DNA of 64,000 bases from Meandrina meandrites (Eukaryota; Cnidaria; Anthozoa; Scleractinia; Meandrinidae), in assembly GCA_963693305.1 (NCBI GenBank), contig OY855905.1, positions 40,099,895-40,163,894 of the forward strand, given 5' to 3'. Position numbers and translations under genes: made by a program. Of the stretch, positions 1-13,577 are shown in pieces; position 1 is the first letter of the stretch; each line of letters opens with the position of its first letter. Below the pieces are notes generated by a model. The model saw only the letters and a program-made list of their open reading frames with translations, was not told the DNA's origin and searched no databases.

Positions 1-2443
1 GCCGCATTTTTCCCGCAAGGCTTTTCATAATTATACAAAATAGTGTTTACTACTCGATAAAAAATTGATGTAAACCGCGCCTCACGACTTCTGATATTTT
101 CCAAAACGAGCGAGGTTTGTAAACATGCTCCGAATGTTGACTTCATCCAAATTTATTCACTTTTTCGCAACAAATACTGTCAAAAAGTATCAACAAATCA
201 CCAGGAAATCAATTTGTTTCTAGTAAACTGGTGTTTGTCTTTTCGTTTTATTAATTAAGAATTCTCATCAGTGTATGCACTGTACGCGGATGGGTATGAT
301 TCATCGCACAAGGGAAAAACAAAATAAATTAGCACTGTACAAGATCGATCCTTAAAATAAATTAAGATTTCTGCGTCCTCAGTCTAGAACAGAAACGCAT
401 TGAGAAAACGAAAACAACTGTAAAGGACAAGTTTTTCGTCAACGATATTTGCTTTTTATTTTATTGAAAGTAAAAGGTCATCACTAGAAAAATCGAGGGT
501 TCCATATTAATTTCTTCCGAAAATAAAAAAAGAAAGTTTTCAGTTTTCGCTAACTACAGTTTTACAACATTGGTAAGGCGTGTTTGGATAATCAGCAGCG
601 ATTTGTGAACAAATTAAAAACGAGACACGGTTATGTGACGCGAATTGTTGTTTTTGTCGTTAGAAGTACTGGTTTTTCTTTTGGATTTTCATGATTTTTT
701 TAGTGTAAAGAAACCTACGTCCTTGCTAAAGTGGAAAGGAAATATATCTTTCCAAAATTCTGTTAACAAAAATACATGCGGAACTAAACATATATTTACC
801 TTAAGAGATTTTCTATGATTTTCGAGCAGCCATTGTCTTGTGGGTTGGTACGAACAGGAGAAACTCTTCCTGAGCCTTGGGCGTTTGATTCAACACCAGG
901 CGTTTCTTGCAACAAGTTAAGGTAACAAGGAAATATGAAACTCACATACCCGGAGCCTTCACAAACCAACAGCAATGTGGCATGTGACACAACGACAAAG
1001 GCAACTGTTTGAGTGGCCCTGTAAACACTACCTTTTCCTCTGTGTTAGATGCCACATTTGTTTGTTGATGGAAATTTATTAAATGCCTCAAACTGACTTC
1101 TCTGTCTCCATGCGTCGCTGTTTGGTAATCTCCGTTCCGCCCCATGATACACAGAGGCCCCAAGCACACAAAGCAGTGTTTAGATAAGGATCCGGCTCCT
1201 CGCGGTTTTGCCGTAACCCATTCCCGCCTGATCGGCCGCGTATTGACCGAACATTCATCAAATACTTGTCTTATTTACTGGGATGCAGCTGCTGTGAATA
1301 CACTAAGATGAAAAGCTTGATCTTCACCGCAAGACGCTTTCCCCCCAAAAAAGTCTGAAATGGGTTCATAATTGTTTCACAGATCGACATACTGATATGA
1401 TATTCATAAATAAAAACTGCGATGGCAAGTTTCTTTACAATGTTACAGCTAGGATTCAACTCAAAGTTAATTGATTGTCAGTTGATCGCTCATCTAAAAT
1501 TTGCCTTCGGTTCACTTACTTAACGTGTTCTAGTGGTTGTCGAAAACATGAGAACGCAGGCATAGACAGGGTTAACCGCAGGGTTCGGGCATGAAGCAAT
1601 TTTGTTTAGGCTCATGTAAATTCAGTGATGAAGATAATTGAGGTGTGGAGAGTTACTGGGTTAATTTCTTTCTTCGCTTTGAGCGGAAGCCGGTTACGGT
1701 TTTTTGTTTGCGGGGAAGCAAAGTTTCTGCCCTGCACTCAAAAGAAATTTTCATTAAACTACTATAATAATGATGAACGTTTGCGAGAAGTTTATTTTCA
1801 TGGGGAGGCTATGGTTCTGTATAAATCAAATTGCACAGTTTTCATCTTTTCTTATATTGTATGGTCAATAGAAGATATAGATATAGAAGATTCTGAGTAA
1901 AATTAAGAGCTTATTTCTCCCTTCTTGCTTATTCGTCAGCAAATATTCTGCATGCGATGAGTTTCTTTTTTGACCAGGAAGCTAAATGGCTAGATGAGGT
2001 ATTTTTTTGTCTTTTGTGAACCTCATACACGCAAACGACCTTGAAAAATTTCACAAATGAAGATATCCTCGATAAATCTACAAAAAAGATTTCTGAGCAT
2101 TTTAGTCCAGGATATCCGAAAGCTAAAATCTCTTTGCTTGTTGAAAGTCAAGTCTTGCTCATGGATCGGCACACTTTTTTGGCGTAAATAGAGTTTAGTA
2201 TGCTGAAACCCAATTGTATTGCTACACTTCGCACTGTTCACAGTCTGACCAGCTAGGGGCTGATGGTTTTTTTCTAATAAACCGTAAAAGCATCATGTAC
2301 AGCCCACGTACCCATGGCATGCACATGGATTAGCATATGAATATTTTACGGGCAATTAAAAACCGAGTGAAGCCCACTCTGAAGTTTCGATCAGTACTCC
2401 GAGTAACTTAGGATAATAATTGGTTTCTATCTCATTCTTACAC
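1..2443. other. Gene-poor AT-rich stretch, nothing supported
   Basis: All reading frames are short and show no recognisable domain. No convincing RNA gene, long repeat or inverted repeat was seen. A possible two-exon reading frame near 800-1,268 on the minus strand was considered and set aside (see rejected items). Confidence 0.5.
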
Positions 2444-2830
2444 CTTTCAGCATCAGAAAATCTCGAAAAGTAGAACGCAGATGACAACAGAAACCTTGTG
2501 TGTATAACTTAGAAGGTGGCCCGAGAGATCTTAACGGTTTCTCTTCAATGAGGTCTGCACCATTGAAACGACGATGACCGACTCTCGTATGATTCAATTA
2601 GTGTTCCAGGAAAAAAGACACATAATACATGTTGTCACACAACTTTCAGCATCAGAAAATCTGGAAGAGTAAAACGCAGATGGCAACAGAAATCTTGAGT
2701 GGTGGCCCGAGAAACGGTTTGTCTTCAATGAGAAATGACGATGAATGACTCCCGTATGTTTTAATCCCTCCATGAAAAAAAAAAGCGTGGAATACACGTT
2801 GTCTCTAAATAGAACTAATCACTTGCTTCT
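2444..2830. repeat. Imperfect tandem duplication of about 190 bp
   Basis: A block beginning with CTTTCAGCATCAGAAAATCT near 2,446 recurs near 2,642. Each copy is followed by a similar run containing AACGCAGATG, a GGTGGCCCGAGA stretch and CTTCAATGAG. The copies differ by substitutions and a small indel. No coding potential is seen in either. Confidence 0.65.
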
Positions 2831-3030
2831 TCCTGTAGATGTGATGAAAGGTACTAACGTATTCTATGACACTTGAACGAAAATAAACAACCGCTCTCAT
2901 ATCTTCCATTCAGGTTGTCAAGTGGTTAGTAAACCCAAATCCCTTTTTCTCGCCTTGGTATCATTGTGATTGACAGTTTTTTAAACAGCGTGCACAAAGA
3001 TTTCCTTGGAGATCTGTAGCTAAAGATATC

Positions 3031-3033
3031 TTT

Positions 3034-3092
<59 letters not shown>
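3031..3092. repeat. (TTTC)n microsatellite
   Basis: An uninterrupted TTTC tetranucleotide array of about 15 units. It is followed within 400 bp by a C homopolymer (3,142-3,163) and a G homopolymer (about 3,460-3,475). The proline-run frames across the C tract are artefacts of that tract. Confidence 0.9.
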
Positions 3093-3093
<1 letters not shown>

Positions 3094-3916
3094 ACATTAC
3101 AGTATTGCAAAAGCATAAGGTAATTTCGAAGAAAAATTCTACCCCCCCCCCCCCCCCCCCCCCAACGGATGCTAATACCGGGATTAGTGACTGGCGTTTA
3201 CGAAGATGCAAACGCATACTGCCACAGCTAAACAAAGAAAGGGAGGGGTTGATAAGACCCGGTTTGGTTCTTTCCCTTGCTCCCTTAACCCCCTCCGAGA
3301 AACATTGACTGACGTTTACCCTACGAACAAAGATGCAGACGCGTCCACTGTCGGCCATACAAGGTAAGGGTTGGCTGATGAACCCCGTCCTTTTGAGTTT
3401 TCGTTGTTATATTACAGACCCATTCAAGGTAATGATTACGGATCTAGTAATTTTTGATTGGGGGGGGGGGGGGGGTCCAAACTTTGGTTCAGAAAGGACT
3501 GTTTAACTTTTTTTTTGGGGGGGGGAAAGGGAGATTAATTCTCCCCCCCTCCCGACCAGTCGCAGTTGTACGTTATAATTCCGTGGCCTCTTAGCCTGTA
3601 AGTGAATTTTACTGGTAAAGGATCCACCCTTGGAACATACTCCTCTTGCGCTTGGTAACAAAGATTGTACAGGTTTCCAATTTTAATCTGTGAACGCCGG
3701 TCACCGTTGGCGCAGGAAATACTGCTTTGCGAGCAGAGGCGAACAGGTCGTAGGAGGATACCCAAAATGCAATTACATTTTTGAATATCCCTGGAATTTA
3801 GTTTAAAAACAAAATGCAATGAGCGTTTCATTAAAAAAAAACCAGCCAGTTAAAAAGTTATATACGATGCTGTCGATATAAGAATTTCAGTCTCAAACAA
3901 GCGTTATAGGTCTGAT

Positions 3917-3952
3917 AGGGGGAGGGGGGTCCGGACCCCCAGATCCTCCCCC
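3917..3952. repeat. GC-rich nested palindrome
   Basis: GGGGGGTCCGGACCCCC is a near-perfect palindrome set inside an outer AGGGGGAGG / CCTCCCCCT pair, followed by a GGATCCGCCACTG flank. It looks like the end of a short non-autonomous element, but the partner end was not found. Confidence 0.5.
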
Positions 3953-3966
3953 TGGATCCGCCACTG

Positions 3967-6900
3967 AGTGCAGCTTACTTGACAAGATAATAAGGTCATC
4001 TATCAACTACCTTGGAATTATAGCCTACTCGCGAAAAACATATATCAAGGCCCATTACCAGTGATGCAGACTTATAGCTTATAAACTTCTGGTAAAAGGT
4101 ATCTCGGAAATGGCTTATTGTTTTATTATTGGTATTTTATTATTGGTATAATAAAAATAATAATTAAATAACATGGATCTGTGATATACAATTTTTGCAG
4201 GCTATTTTCAATGTAGGACGAGGAAAACTATAAATAATGATGTGAAAATAACAATCAAATATAATTGAGCCCCAGCGCTAGCATGATTGATAAAAAGGTC
4301 GTATTTCTTTTTCAAATGGATTCTCGCTAAATTGTTCTTTTCAACAAAGCAAATTTCTTTCATAGTAGTCACTAATTATACGCCTTGTTTGAATCGCAGG
4401 CAGATCGCCTCATCTAAGAAACCTATTTATTTTAATTATCAAGAGCGATCAAAATACTAATTTCTCTTCACAGAATCAATACATTACTAAGTGTACACGT
4501 GAAAACGAAAATTATGAACTTGTTGGTGATTATTGTGATGTACAACCAAATTCCTGTAACAAACGATAATGATAATGGTAATGATAAATAGTATTTTAAG
4601 CTTGGGAATATAAGGGTCTAAAATCAATCACATTAACGAACCAATGCAAATTTATTACGCCTCTAAAATGGTAGTTTTCTCTCATTGTTACGGATGTTTT
4701 GCTTTTCACACCGCGCAATAAGATAATAAATTACATCCCCGTTGAAACCACTAATTGCTTTTTGACTTTTTGTGTGAGAACCACACATCTGCAGCTATTG
4801 TTCCTAAAGTGACAAGTGTTCCAACCACTTTGTCTAAACAAATAACTATTTTACTATTGACGGGAGGGTGTCTGCTGGAAAATGAGAAAAAGCAGCAGGG
4901 ATCGTAGATACAATCTGCAGCCAACTTAAACAAAACGGTGCAGTCGTGTAGAATCTAGTGTTGAGTATATCGCTGACTACATCAGTCTTTTTCAAGCACG
5001 CTGTGGGGGTTATTAACTCATATCCTTTTTAAGATAGAATATTGAACTATGAGTTCATTATATACAGTTTCTACGGTTAATCCAGAGGCGTGCCAAGGAA
5101 AAACCAAAAAAGAAAAGCCGTTGAAGTAAGTAGAAAGGTAAGGCGATAGTTGATCTTTTACCTCAAGTTTTGGGCTGTATTTTTACCGACAAAGTTATTC
5201 TCTTCTGTCACGGGTGAAGAAAACGTGACCGCCTTCAGTTTAGCTGCTAATTTACAAAATTTATCAGTTTGTCTGTCAGCGTTAAGGCGTTGCATTTCTA
5301 AACCCTTCGTCAATTTAGACAATTGCACATTTTATTTATATCATTTGTTCAAAATATCAGCATAAGGTTGGGTTCTCTTTCTTGGATTATACATCATTTC
5401 GCTTTTCATTAGAGATAAGCAGGTCATTTATTACTGACACAGCAAAGGAAAGGGGGATTGGTGTTAAACATGGTCGAAACTTTCTGTCGGCAAATTTGAA
5501 TAACTGTGAAATTATTAAACAAGTTGCTCTGATTTGCTTTTGGAAAAGCGATTCAAAGAAGAGCGATAAATAACGCCCAAGCGTTAATGTTTCTGTTTGT
5601 TAACATCAAATTATACCTACACTGTGCTGTATTAATCGCAGTTATTTTTTATTGAATTGACCAGAGCTACAATGCTTAATTTCTACGCAGAAAATTTAGA
5701 GGTTCTGGTATATCCCCATGTAAATTAGATGTACGATTTTCAGCGACAAAGAAAAATTAGGTCGATTGTATTTTAAGGGCAGTGTGCACGCCGAGGTCAT
5801 TAACATAAAGCTGTTAATTAGAACCAGGGTTGTGAATAGCAGCGGTCTAAACTTGAAAAAAAAAAAGATCTTTTGCACGACACGCCTTTTTATATTTTGA
5901 CCAGGGCTCATTTTTAAATTCTAATGGCTTTTTATTGGAATATGACAAGTTTTAATTTCCTACATTGTATATTATTTTGTTTTAATTTTTGTGAAATAAA
6001 CTTTGTATTCCGTAGATTCTAAAAACGCGATAGACCTTGTATAAACACATTATCTTTGAGTTAGGCTGTCATCATTTTGACATCACAGCTGCAAGAATTT
6101 ACTGTCAAAGAAAACGCCTTTAAATTCAGAAAGCGATTTCAAATTTGAAGGAATTTTAAAAGGAAAGGCACGTTTAAGATATTTAAAAAAGAACTTACTA
6201 ACTTTCGTACAACTAACGATTCCCAGAAATTGGAACAGCGAGTATTACGATAGGTACTACTATTGTGATATTTTCAGTATCGTTTTCGCTTTTAATCCTA
6301 CTTGCAAAATATTATAAAACAGCCTCACCTCTGGATTCCTGGATAGCGTTCCAACCTTGTTTATGAGGACTTCTAGTCGCATTTTTCTGTTTTCCATCGC
6401 ATTAAAAACTAACGCTTCTAGTTTATGATGTTAGACCATCGATATATGTAAAAAAAAGAGCTTAGAAGCTCCTTAGCGTGACTTTGATCAGAGTACTATA
6501 CGTAAATCAAGTATTTTGTTTTTAGATCGCACTAAGTTGTCACGTTCACTTGACAGGCAAAAATAATGAACATCCTTATTAAAGCTAGAATAGGAAATAA
6601 GGCAAATTAGAGACTTCATGGTGTTTGATAATAAGGCTGAAAGTCAAACTTGTTATTCCGTTTTCTAATGCTTTCGCGATCAGCATTACACAAATTTTCG
6701 TGCTAGAGGAAAATGAGGAAGGCCATCAAGTTGATTTGTCTCCGACATTTCCGTATCAGTTTACCCTGAGGTGTCTTTCAGCTGCCCTATTTGAAAGCCA
6801 TTTTTATATTAAAAAGTCCAACTATTAGGTCTTGTAAAATGAAACTTTTCATCTAGTTTCAAACTTCAAAAATCATTTCCTTAAAGTGTTAACTTTTCAA

Positions 6901-7656
6901 ATTAGGCTAAAATGTATTTCGCTTTATTTGTACTGTTAATGGAAGGTCACGCAAGATATTTTTCCCAGTGATTCAGTTTATTATTAAAAAAATAAATTAG
7001 TATTTTTTTCTGTCATCAATGCATTTAGGACCTTAACAACTGCATAACAAAAAACACACCATCAATTAAAGCAGATCATTGGAACATTTTGATAAAGAAT
7101 AAGGCTGGGCCGACATCTAAGGCATTCTGGTTTTAGTAGCGGAATCAACAGTTATGAGCATCTGGGCAAAGTCCCTTACGTCAAACAATTATGATCAAAG
7201 CCCCCTTATATCACTCAGGTCACTAATATAGCCTTATCTAACTGACAGCAGATAAGTATTTCCATTTACTATTTTAATCAGACTCCTTAAAGTCCCGGTT
7301 TTTAGACGTCGTACTGGAAAGGGACGCTTTTAAGATTCGTGAAAGGTTCCGCTTTTAGACTCCTTAAAAGTTCCTCTTTTAAGACTCTTGACACTGTGCC
7401 TTTTAGCCTCTCTGCATTGGCGTTTGGGTTGCGTTTGCTAATAGATTCAAGGAATATTCTTTAATAAGGTTAACCAGATTTTAAGCTTAGGAAAATATAC
7501 CATGATACTATGTTGTACTGAAGGCAAGAGAAATTGACACATTAAACTGTAGGTCAAGTGAAGCTCACTGACATACATTTTAAGAAAAATCAAAGGCCCT
7601 TTGGGCTGTCTCGTGTCAGTCAAAAAGGGATTAAAATATACTTTACTAAATAGTTA
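3967..7656. other. Gene-poor stretch, nothing supported
   Basis: AT-rich sequence with scattered short frames of under about 75 codons. No domain, RNA gene or strong repeat structure was recognised. Confidence 0.5.
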
Positions 7657-7800
7657 TTATAAAAGTAAATGTTTTGCTAGGCCGCAAAAAGCTTGTATGT
7701 TATTTACGCTTGCAATATTTACAGGGAGTTCATTAAAGACTTTCGCGCCACTAAAAAAATAGGTTTTCTTAGAAAATTTACCATATCCGGGGATAGGGAA
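7657..7800 (-). pseudogene. LINE reverse-transcriptase C-terminal tail (fragment)
   Basis: The last about 43 codons before the stop at 7,657 have the pattern found at the extreme C-terminus of CR1/L2/jockey-type LINE reverse transcriptases: an aromatic-rich start (FSKKTYFFSGAKVFNELP), the A/S-K-V/L-F/W-N-x-L-P core, then a spacer and a K/A-H-L-L-L ending. Upstream sequence in this frame is no longer recognisable as RT, so this is a 5'-truncated insertion, as is usual for LINEs. About 100 bp downstream on the minus strand would be its 3' untranslated region. The family cannot be assigned without a database comparison. Confidence 0.6.
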
Positions 7801-7809
7801 AGCAGAGAC

Positions 7810-7905
7810 GGGGGAACATTTTGCTGGGATAATATTTAGTCTTCTTTTTCCATACGCGGGAAATAAAAATGGCGAACAGGCGGGAAAACAAAATGACAGA
7901 GTCCT
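7810..7905. repeat. Direct repeat, copy 1 (partner at about 8,818)
   Basis: GGGGGAACATTTTGCTGGGA, an A/T stretch and GCGGGAAATAAAAATGGCGA recur about 1 kb downstream at 8,818-8,912 with substitutions. The second copy is extended by repeated AAAATGACA/AAAATTACA motifs. No protein is encoded. Confidence 0.65.
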
Positions 7906-8817
7906 CTCTATTTCCGACGCAAACTGAATGCAAGAGGAATTGAGCGTTACTCGAAGCACTCGTCCCCCACTTCACCTCCTTGCGCCAACGTTTTGCGAAG
8001 TTTTCCATTTCTTTTGTTATTTATTGCCCGTTTTTAACGATCAAAGAACAATATCAAAAAATAGAGTATTTCATACTTGTTTCTTGTGACGAAAACGCTG
8101 AAAATAGAAATGCCGATATGTTTGTAACGAACGTTTTACACATACCCAGGCAAATAGCATTCCCAAGGTAAATAACACCAAGGTAAACTCACCGCGGGAA
8201 TACGTTACCGACGTGTTTGCGGTCACACACTTAACACTTTACCAAGGTCAATTTTTCATACTGTTTTCGGCGCGAAATGCGAAAATGGGCAATACGAGGG
8301 TGCTTTCTTAGCATCATCTCGCTTTAATTATTTATACTGTTTCGACAGTCCTCTACTGCTTTGTTATGTCAGTATTTCAGACAGCGAAGAAATAGAAGGC
8401 GAAGACTCCGTTTATATAAATCTCTTTGTTGGATTTTTCTAAACCTTGAGATGAAATCGAAATACATATAAGAAAACGCACTAGTAGATCTTCCTTGACT
8501 AGTGTTGTATTTAAACGTCAAATTTCCACAAAAAAATAGCATTTATATTACTTACAAATCAGCAAGCCATCAAGCCATGATTCTAAGAAAGACCACGTTT
8601 TTGCTGCCTTGAACACGCAAAGTTGACCTCAGGAAATCTAAACCTCGCGCCATCATATTTAATTTCAAATTCTCTGTTTATTTTATTTGCTTATCTTTGA
8701 GGTTTGCCTCACGATTGGTCATTTTATCTTGGGGTACTTGGAAAACCTACCTATTTGCCTCGGTAACTTTCATGGGCGATTCTTTTGTTCTTTTTCACAC
8801 CGCCATAAATTTACCTT

Positions 8818-8965
8818 GGGGGAACATTTTGCTGAGATAATTTTTAGTCATTTTTTTTCATAAGCGGGAAATAAAAATGGCGAACAGGCCACGAAAATGA
8901 CAAAACACCCGGGAAAACAAAATTACAAAGCACGCGGAAAAACAAAATGACACAGCACATATTAT
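8818..8965. repeat. Direct repeat, copy 2 (partner at about 7,810)
   Basis: Second copy of the roughly 95-bp block described at 7,810. It continues into short degenerate repeats of the type CGGGAAAACAAAATKACA. The two copies may be the ends of one element or two insertions of the same family. Confidence 0.6.
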
Positions 8966-9333
8966 TTATGATATTTACCAAAAAAACGTCCTCTCTATTT
9001 GTGAGTTTCCCGAGGTAAAGAGCCCTTTTACCATGTTAAAAGGACGATGTGTAACCGCAACTATATAAATTTGACACACTACACTATTAACCTATTCCGT
9101 ACTTGAAACCCTACACCGCTACACAGATCAAGCAATTTGTTCCAGTCAAATTTTGTTAATTACATTTTATGCAGTTACGAAAAAACTTTCCGTAAAGATT
9201 CTCAAAATCCCGCTCCGGCTCTTTCTTGAAATTCCTGCTTCCCGCTCCTGTTTGCAGCTCCCATCCCGGCCGAATATCACCACATCTTCTTATCTGGGTT
9301 ACTTAACGTGAGGTCTGTCTTTGACCTTGTTAA

Positions 9334-11691
9334 AGGGCAACTCTTGGGAAATTTACCCCGATTTTTTTTATTTTTTCTTTAAGTTGTTTATAGCACACAG
9401 GAATCTTTAGAAGGTAAAATTTTAAAGATATCGGCCAAAATGAATTTACTACGAATTTTCTTTTACGCCAATTTGGCGGCCAATTTGAAAACGTTCGGAT
9501 TTTGGTACATCACGTGATGCTACGTCACAGGTGTGGAAGGCAGATTTGCTTTTGCATGCTTCTGATAAGAGGAAAACACGCCAAGTGTCTCTTCATAAAT
9601 GAGAATGACAAGGAGAGAGACCCTATGCTGTTCAATGATGTCCAAGATAAAAAAGGTAGTGCTTCAGTGCTTAAATATGAAAGGAAATAAACTTAAAAAG
9701 AGTAAATCATGTGTCGTGAAACGAAACAAATCCGTCAGATTGATCGGCCTTCTAAGGTCAGCAAATGTACATAGCTTTATAATACGATGCATCCTCTCTT
9801 GCACCATATCGTGATAAAGATGCCTTTTGTCTGGAGTAGATAGTAAATTGAAAAGGGTCTGCGAGTGCTGACTCCCATAATTTGTCAGAAATCTCTTCAT
9901 TTATGAGCAGGAATACTGAGCCTCTATATGTCCTATATGTAAGCGAAATCCACGCGTTCGGAAACAGACCGATATATTTTGATTCTGTTTTTGAGAAATT
10001 TGTCGCTACCCTCAGATTTCTCCTGCTGTTAATTGGCAAAATAGAATGCAATTCCCACCAGCAAATGTAGTGTTTCTTTGAAGTATATGCCTTCGAAAGG
10101 CGCGCGTGATTTGCGTGCAGGTCAGTACTGCGCAATAAGAAGCCACTACCCCGCGCGATAGCAGAGGCGCTCTCGCGGGATATAAAATTATACGAAGAAA
10201 TGGGGAATCAAATATAAAACAATATCCGGATAACTAAGAGAAGAAGTGTTGCGTGAAGTACTTATTCTGTGATTCCTTTTGAGAAACAATTGTTGTAAAT
10301 TAGCAACCGTGTGTAGCATAAAACCCGGGTATGAAAGCGTGTCACGCTCTTTCCCTTCACCACTCCCTAGCCTGACCACGAAACAGTTTCGTGTGCAGAT
10401 TCGAGCAGATGTCAGTTGACGAGATAACTAAAGGAAAACATGCCAAATGTTGTAAGACACGAAGAGCGCAACGACCATTTCAAATGCAAACCATGAATTA
10501 AAACGCAAGCAAACGCGAAAGTAATAAGGAGCCAAACACAGCACAATTTTCGATTTTCGTGGGGGTTCTTTTCGCAAAAAGATAAGAAATTGCAAAATAA
10601 AAAGATGACAACCTAATTATACCGATAAATATAAAATCACGCAGGGTCGTGTAATAGTCCCGGTGGCAGTAATCAGTTTACAAAATCATTCTCAGTACAG
10701 TTTTACGCATACAAGCACGAACAACCTTGAACAAAGTTTCCTCGAGGCAAGTTGTTTCAACTACAGAAAGCGCAAACTCCCTTCTCCCAACAAAAGAAGT
10801 GAAGAGACCCAGCAGAGTTTTGTCCACATTTAACTGCAAGCCTGAGTATGTTCAAGATAAAATCTGCCGCAGAATTTCGGATAGTCTAGTTTCGGTAGCT
10901 GGCATTTCGCCGGCAGAATTCTTCGTTTTCGAGCAGAATTTAGAAAAATCGGTAACACAAAAGAGACAAAGAATTTAACTTGCGTTTCTGTATTTGCAAG
11001 CTTTCAAACGCACAAGATAGATAGTGTACATTAGGCTGAAGCTCAAAAGGTCAAAACCTATTGTGATAAACATGAGCAAAAATATTTGAAGACCGAATAT
11101 AAACAACAAAATGCAGCAAACAGTTTGGTTGTATAAAAGCATGTTTAATTAAGCTTCTCGCGTACATGCAAATAAAAACAAGGCTTTACAGGTTTGTCTT
11201 AGCTCACAAACAACTGGCCGAGGTAATAGAGATAGAAACTGTACATTTAGGACTTCAATTCACTCACCATTCGTCGCCGTCGGCGGTGAGGAGGTTCGCT
11301 ATTTTACTCCCTTTCTCTGCCTCGCTGTTTTTTCCCTGGAGGCTCAAAACGCCAGGGTTGAAATACCATAGAAGGTTCTTAATTATCCCCTGACATATCC
11401 CCTCCTATAGCTCTCTAAAAATCAGTGGAGTCGCTAGCAGAAGTTGAGCTCTCACTGCAAGAATTTGAGTCAGCCATGTTCGTGACTTGTTGCGGTTCCA
11501 CACCTGTGACGTATCACATCTCGTGATCATAATCGAAGCATCCATGGCGAAATGTCACGTAAAATACGAAGTTTTACGTTAAAATTAACCGGTAAAAAAG
11601 CTTCTGAATTCAATTTTTTTGCTTCCTGTGTAATTTTGGAAACATTCGGAAGCTTTTACTGAAATATAGTTTTCTAGCCAAGAGTTGCCCT
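9334..11691. mobile_element. TTAA-flanked element with long imperfect terminal inverted repeats
   Basis: The left end AGGGCAACTCTTGG (9,334) is matched by CCAAGAGTTGCCCT ending at 11,691, and both sides are flanked by TTAA (9,330-9,333 and 11,692-11,695). Inverted similarity continues inwards for about 200 bp, ending with ACGTCACAGGTGTGG (about 9,523-9,537) against CCACACCTGTGACGT (about 11,499-11,513). The middle of the repeats is diverged. The interior holds only short frames (for example 10,727-10,978) with no recognised transposase, so it is probably non-autonomous. TTAA duplication is the hallmark of the piggyBac superfamily, but the terminal bases are not the typical CCC start, so the superfamily is uncertain. 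Confidence 0.6.
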
Positions 11692-11828
11692 TTAACTTTT
11701 GAGATGTTTGTAAGATAAGTCAAGCTTAAGGCTTTTTTTAGCCCCCTAATGCAGCCGACTTAAAATGATTTTATCTCGGCGTACTGATAAACATTTCTCG
11801 ATGATCACCAATTCTACTGGGAAGAAGC

Positions 11829-12392
11829 ATGCCATCGCCTCAGTGTTCAGTTGCAAGTGATGTCGAAGTACTTGCTACGGCAAACACAAAACGAAAAAAC
11901 CTCGCGTTAAGTCTGCTGACAGGACTGAGAAAGAAACGCACGAACTTCTTGAAGCGTGGGCCCCCAAATTCAGTAAGCTGTGGGGAGTTTCACAAAGAAA
12001 AAAATAAAAATGTGGAACGATTTCTATTCTTCGTATAAAGAAAGGTGTCCAGAAAGCCAGAGAATGCTACAGCAGGTGAAGAAACGGCAGCAGAATCTAG
12101 AGTACGAGTGAACTCAAGAAGCTCAGGCAGCGATCTCGCTCGACTGTGGAAGATGGAATTCAGAAAATTAAAGAAGACTTCCCCTATTTCAACATCCTGA
12201 GTAAAGAAAGGCGAGAAAGTACGACTCCAGATTGGCATGCAGAGTTCTTTTATTGAAATGTGTGAAAAGAGTATGGAACAGGACAACGCAAGATTTGAAC
12301 GATCAGCTGAAATGTTCCGTGACGCCCAGAGCAGGCAAATGGAACAAACAAACGCCACAGTTGACATTTTTAAAGATTTAGCATCAAAATAA
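11829..12392 (+). pseudogene. Myb/SANT-like DNA-binding protein remnant of a Harbinger-type transposon (copy 1)
   Basis: One frame from about 11,911 reads a helix-turn-helix-like stretch with ETHELLEAWAPKFSKL. A shift into the neighbouring frame continues with MWNDIYSSYKERCPESQR (in copy 2; copy 1 has F for I) and KKRQQ. The end reads ARFERSAEMFRDAQSRQMEQ and stops at 12,390-12,392. This order (acidic W-rich helix, W-N-D/E-I, basic Q-rich helix, coiled C-terminus) fits the Myb/SANT-like protein of PIF/Harbinger elements, which helps the transposase bind transposon ends. It is broken by an in-frame TAA after SQRKK, a further stop after LEYE and indels. The partner transposase remnant lies at 13,655-13,935 in convergent orientation, as usual for the superfamily. 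Confidence 0.65.
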
Positions 12393-13008
12393 TTGTCTTT
12401 ATCTAATCGTTTATCTTCTGTTATTGAAACGATACATACAATTGTTGTGCAAAACTCACGTCGGCGGTGAGGAGGTTCCGGATATTTTACTCCCTTTCTC
12501 TGTCTCGCCGTTTTTTCCCTGGAGGCTCAAAACGCCAGGGTTGAAATACCATAGAAGGTTCTTAATTATCCCCTGACATATCCCCTCCTATAGCTCTCTA
12601 AAAATCAGTGGAGTCGCTAGCAGAAGTTGAGCTCTCACTGCAAGAATTTGAGTCAGCCATGTTCGTGACTTGTTGCGGTTCCACACCTGTGACGTATCAC
12701 ATCTCGTGATCATAATCGAAGCATCCATGGCGAAATGTCACGTAAAATACGAAGTTTTACGTTAAAATTAACCGGTAAAAAAGCTTCTGAATTCAATTTT
12801 TTTGCTTCCTGTGTAATTTTGGAAACATTCGGAAGCTTTTACTGAAATATAGTTTTCTAGCCAAGAGTTGCCCTTCAACTTTTGAGATTTTTTTAAGATA
12901 AGTCAAGCAAGCTTTTTTTAGCCCCCTAACGCAGCTGACTTAAAATGATTTTATCTCGGCGTACTGATAAACATTTCTCGATGATCACCAATTCTACTGG
13001 CAAGAGGC

Positions 13009-13577
13009 ATGCCATCGCCTCAGTCTTCAGTTGCAAGTGATGTCGAAGTACTTGCTACGGCAAACACAAAACGAAAAAACCTCGCGTTAAGTCTGCTGAC
13101 AGGACTGAGAAAGAAACGCACGAACTTCTTGAAGCGTGGGCCCCCAAATTCAGTAAGCTGTGGGGAGTTTCACAAAGAAAAAAATAAAAATGTGGAACGA
13201 TATCTATTCTTCGTATAAAGAAAGGTGTCCAGAAAGCCAGAGAATGCTACAGCAGGTGAAGAAACGGCAGCAGAATCTAGAGTACGAGTGAACTCAAGCA
13301 GTTCAGGCAGCGATCTCGCTCGACTGTGGAAGATGGAATTCAGAAAATTAAAGAAGACTTCCCCTATTAATTTCAACGTCCTGAGTAAAGAAAGGCGAGA
13401 AAGTACGACTCCAGATTGGCATGCAGAGTTCTTTTTATTGAAATGTGTGAAAAGAGTATGGAACAGGACAACGCAAGATTTGAACGATCAGCTGAAATGT
13501 TCCGTGACGCCCAGAGCAGGCAAATGGAACAAACAAACACCATAGTTGACATTTTTAAAGATTTAGCATCAAAATAA
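13009..13577 (+). pseudogene. Myb/SANT-like DNA-binding protein remnant (copy 2 of the tandem duplication)
   Basis: Second copy of the gene at 11,829, with the same frame breaks: a stop after the SQRKK segment and a stop after LEYE. It lacks one deletion present in copy 1 near the middle, so it preserves a few more codons (FNVLSKER region). It ends at the same Lys-stop at 13,575-13,577. It lies directly upstream of, and convergent with, the transposase remnant. This is the copy likely to be nearest the original element structure. Confidence 0.65.

Noticed and set aside
800..1268. Two minus-strand open stretches (about 1,268-950 and 905-800) that would join in frame across a GT..AG gap
   Set aside because: The implied intron is only 44 bp, far below usual animal introns, no acceptor or start is clear upstream, and no domain was recognised. 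Could be tested with RNA-seq.
3092..3358. Frames with poly-Pro or poly-Gly runs
   Set aside because: They are translations of the C homopolymer next to a microsatellite.
9758..10135. 125-codon minus-strand frame inside the 9.3-11.7-kb element
   Set aside because: No family resemblance, overlaps frames on the other strand, and lies inside a non-autonomous element.
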